Positions 62,938-64,000 of a stretch of DNA of 64,000 bases are shown piece after piece. Every line of letters begins with the position of its first letter. The stretch's first letter is position 1. Position numbers and translations under genes: made by a program. Location: the NCBI RefSeq assembly GCF_003576455.2, contig NZ_CP032869.1, positions 1,860,001 through 1,924,000 of the forward strand, given 5' to 3'. The notes below the pieces were generated by a model. That model was not told where the DNA came from. It saw only the letters and a list, made by a program, of their open reading frames with translations, and did not search any database. Source of the stretch: Mucilaginibacter celer (GTDB lineage: Bacteria > Bacteroidota > Bacteroidia > Sphingobacteriales > Sphingobacteriaceae).

Positions 62938-63626
62938 GCAGCAACCAGATAGCTTTTTTTATAGGCCTGTTTGGCAGCGTACATTGCATAGGCATGTGCG
63001 GGCCGCTGGCTTTTGCTGTACCGGTTTCGCAAAACCGGTGGTGGCATGTTATAGCCAATAAATTGCTGTATAACATCGGCAGAGTAATTACATACACATT
63101 TTTAGGCCTGCTTGCTGGCGTTGCCGGGAAACAACTATGGCTTTACGGTTTGCAGCAGGGTGTAAGTTTGTTAAGCGGTATATTGATTATTATGGCGGGT
63201 TTTTCGCGCTTATTTAAACTGCAGCTGGCCGGGATGAAATTCACGCCTCACTTACTAAAACCAGTTAACAAACTGTTACACTATGCGTTACAGCATCGTG
63301 CCGGCCATTTGGTGGTTGGGTTACTTAATGGCTTGTTACCTTGCGGGTTTGTTTACCTTGCATTGGTTGGGGCAATTAATACTTCATCGCCTCTCAACGC
63401 AGCCAGCTATATGTTTTGGTTTGGGGCGGGCACATTTCCTTTAATGCTGGCTGCAACCATTGGTTTGGGCTTTGCGGGGCCGGTTGTAAGGCGACGTATA
63501 AGTAAGGCTATGCCTTACCTGATGGTGTGCCTCGGTTTTTGGTTCGTTTTAAGGGGCTTGAATCTGGATATTCCCTACCTAAGCCCTGCTAAACAATCAT
63601 CATCGGCTGCTGGTGTTTGCCGATAG
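62934..63626 (+). CDS. TauE/SafE-like membrane protein of the cco operon
   Basis: 230 residues, about six membrane helices. N-terminal FFIGLFGSVHCIGMCGPLAF is the motif of the cytochrome c biogenesis/TauE-SafE-like family usually found last in Bacteroidota cco operons; also GLLNGLLPCGFVYLALVGAI with a conserved cysteine. Overlaps ccoH by 4 bp. Possibly thiol or copper handling during oxidase assembly; sulfite export is not supported by anything here. Confidence 0.82.
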   Translation: MSSNQIAFFIGLFGSVHCIGMCGPLAFAVPVSQNRWWHVIANKLLYNIGRVITYTFLGLLAGVAGKQLWLYGLQQGVSLLSGILIIMAGFSRLFKLQLAGMKFTPHLLKPVNKLLHYALQHRAGHLVVGLLNGLLPCGFVYLALVGAINTSSPLNAASYMFWFGAGTFPLMLAATIGLGFAGPVVRRRISKAMPYLMVCLGFWFVLRGLNLDIPYLSPAKQSSSAAGVCR

Positions 63627-63634
63627 GTTTCTAA

Positions 63635-63677
63635 ACACGCAGGGGCTAAGAAAACTTTATTCTTAGCCGCTGCGTGT
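63635..63677. terminator. Bidirectional terminator between cco operon and hemN
   Basis: A 17-bp stem (ACACGCAG, one G-G mismatch, GGCTAAGAA pairing with TTCTTAGCC, CTGCGTGT) has a 7-nt loop AACTTTA, placed between two convergent genes. Confidence 0.7.
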
Positions 63678-63722
63678 GTGAAAAAATCTGCTCGATATGT
63701 GTTGACTGATCATAAGTACATG

Positions 63723-64000
63723 CTATATCGCCATACTAAACAGTTGTGTTGCCGGTTTATTGGCCCAAAGCCGGGCGTCGAGCGCCATGCAAATGTTTCG
63801 TAAAAAGTTTTTGCCTGTGGGTGTTACCTTTAATCCCCACGAATTAAGTTCAATTAATCCGTCATCGGCCAATGGTTGTAATCTTTCAATTCCGTCCAGC
63901 AAGGCTTCACATGGCTCGGTATGATGGTTCCAACTGGTTTGGCCTTTACACATGATCTGCTGGATATGCCTGCGGATTATGATATCATCGTTGGTTAGCA
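63723..64000 (-). CDS. hemN: Oxygen-independent coproporphyrinogen III oxidase HemN, C-terminal end
   Basis: Partial; the gene continues beyond the window. The visible frame reads LTNDDIIIRRHIQQIMCKGQ and ends with LADDGLIELNSWGLKVTPTG, then FLRNICMALDARL, the typical HemN C-terminus. HemN is a radical-SAM enzyme that makes heme precursors without oxygen. Its position next to the cbb3 oxidase genes fits a shared role at low oxygen. Confidence 0.88.
   Translation of the reverse strand, partial: LTNDDIIIRRHIQQIMCKGQTSWNHHTEPCEALLDGIERLQPLADDGLIELNSWGLKVTPTGKNFLRNICMALDARLWANKPATQLFSMAI

Overview
The window comes from a Bacteroidota chromosome, most likely family Sphingobacteriaceae (Mucilaginibacter/Pedobacter type; the genus is inference). 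The evidence is four SusC/SusD gene sets, FG-GAP/UnbV lipoproteins, a GntP-IlvD-FAH sugar-acid locus, Bacteroidota-style promoters (TAnnTTTG) with almost no Shine-Dalgarno sequences, and a cbb3 oxidase operon with fused ccoN-ccoO.

Layout. 1-7.8 kb: end of a SusC gene, a SusD lipoprotein and two large FG-GAP/UnbV lipoproteins. 7.9-10.7 kb (minus): a remnant of a glycoside hydrolase and an intact GH95 alpha-L-fucosidase. 11-12.6 kb: a Crp/Fnr-type regulator, a DUF4267 membrane protein and an NTF2-like protein. 12.6-27.7 kb: a sugar-acid (aldonate) utilisation locus. It has a gluconokinase and AraC regulator on the minus strand, and on the plus strand an exported RraA-like protein, a Tat-exported enolase-superfamily dehydratase, a BASS transporter, a 2-keto-3-deoxy-aldonate dehydratase (FAH fold), an IlvD/Edd aldonate dehydratase, a GntP permease and a SusC/SusD pair. 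27.8-29 kb: a histidine kinase that has lost its N-terminal part.

29.6-44.4 kb: a sulfatase locus, the most interesting part of the window. A perfect palindrome and a consensus promoter precede a 31-codon leader ORF that ends in seven cysteines out of nine residues. The leader is followed by several hairpins, two of them able to form alternatively. Then come two single-span mini-proteins, a di-iron membrane hydroxylase, a lipoprotein formylglycine-generating enzyme with both active-site cysteines, a 57-codon small ORF, SusC (frameshifted) and SusD, an NTF2-like protein, two paralogous arylsulfatases (the first with an in-frame amber codon before its conserved tail), a rhodanese-thioredoxin fusion and a third sulfatase. 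No glycoside hydrolase is present. I read this as a sulfur-scavenging system controlled by cysteine supply, not a carbon-acquisition PUL (inference).

44.5-53 kb (minus): a surface-polysaccharide cluster (Wza-like export protein, Wzz, Wzx, Wzy-like, two glycosyltransferases, a small zinc-ribbon protein). 53.4-55.1 kb: a conserved protein of unknown function, divergent from the cbb3 oxidase operon. 55.3-63.6 kb: ccoI, ccoS, ccoNO, ccoQ, ccoP, ccoG, ccoH and a TauE/SafE-like gene, with an FNR-like box upstream. The window closes on the C-terminal end of hemN, which belongs with microaerobic metabolism.
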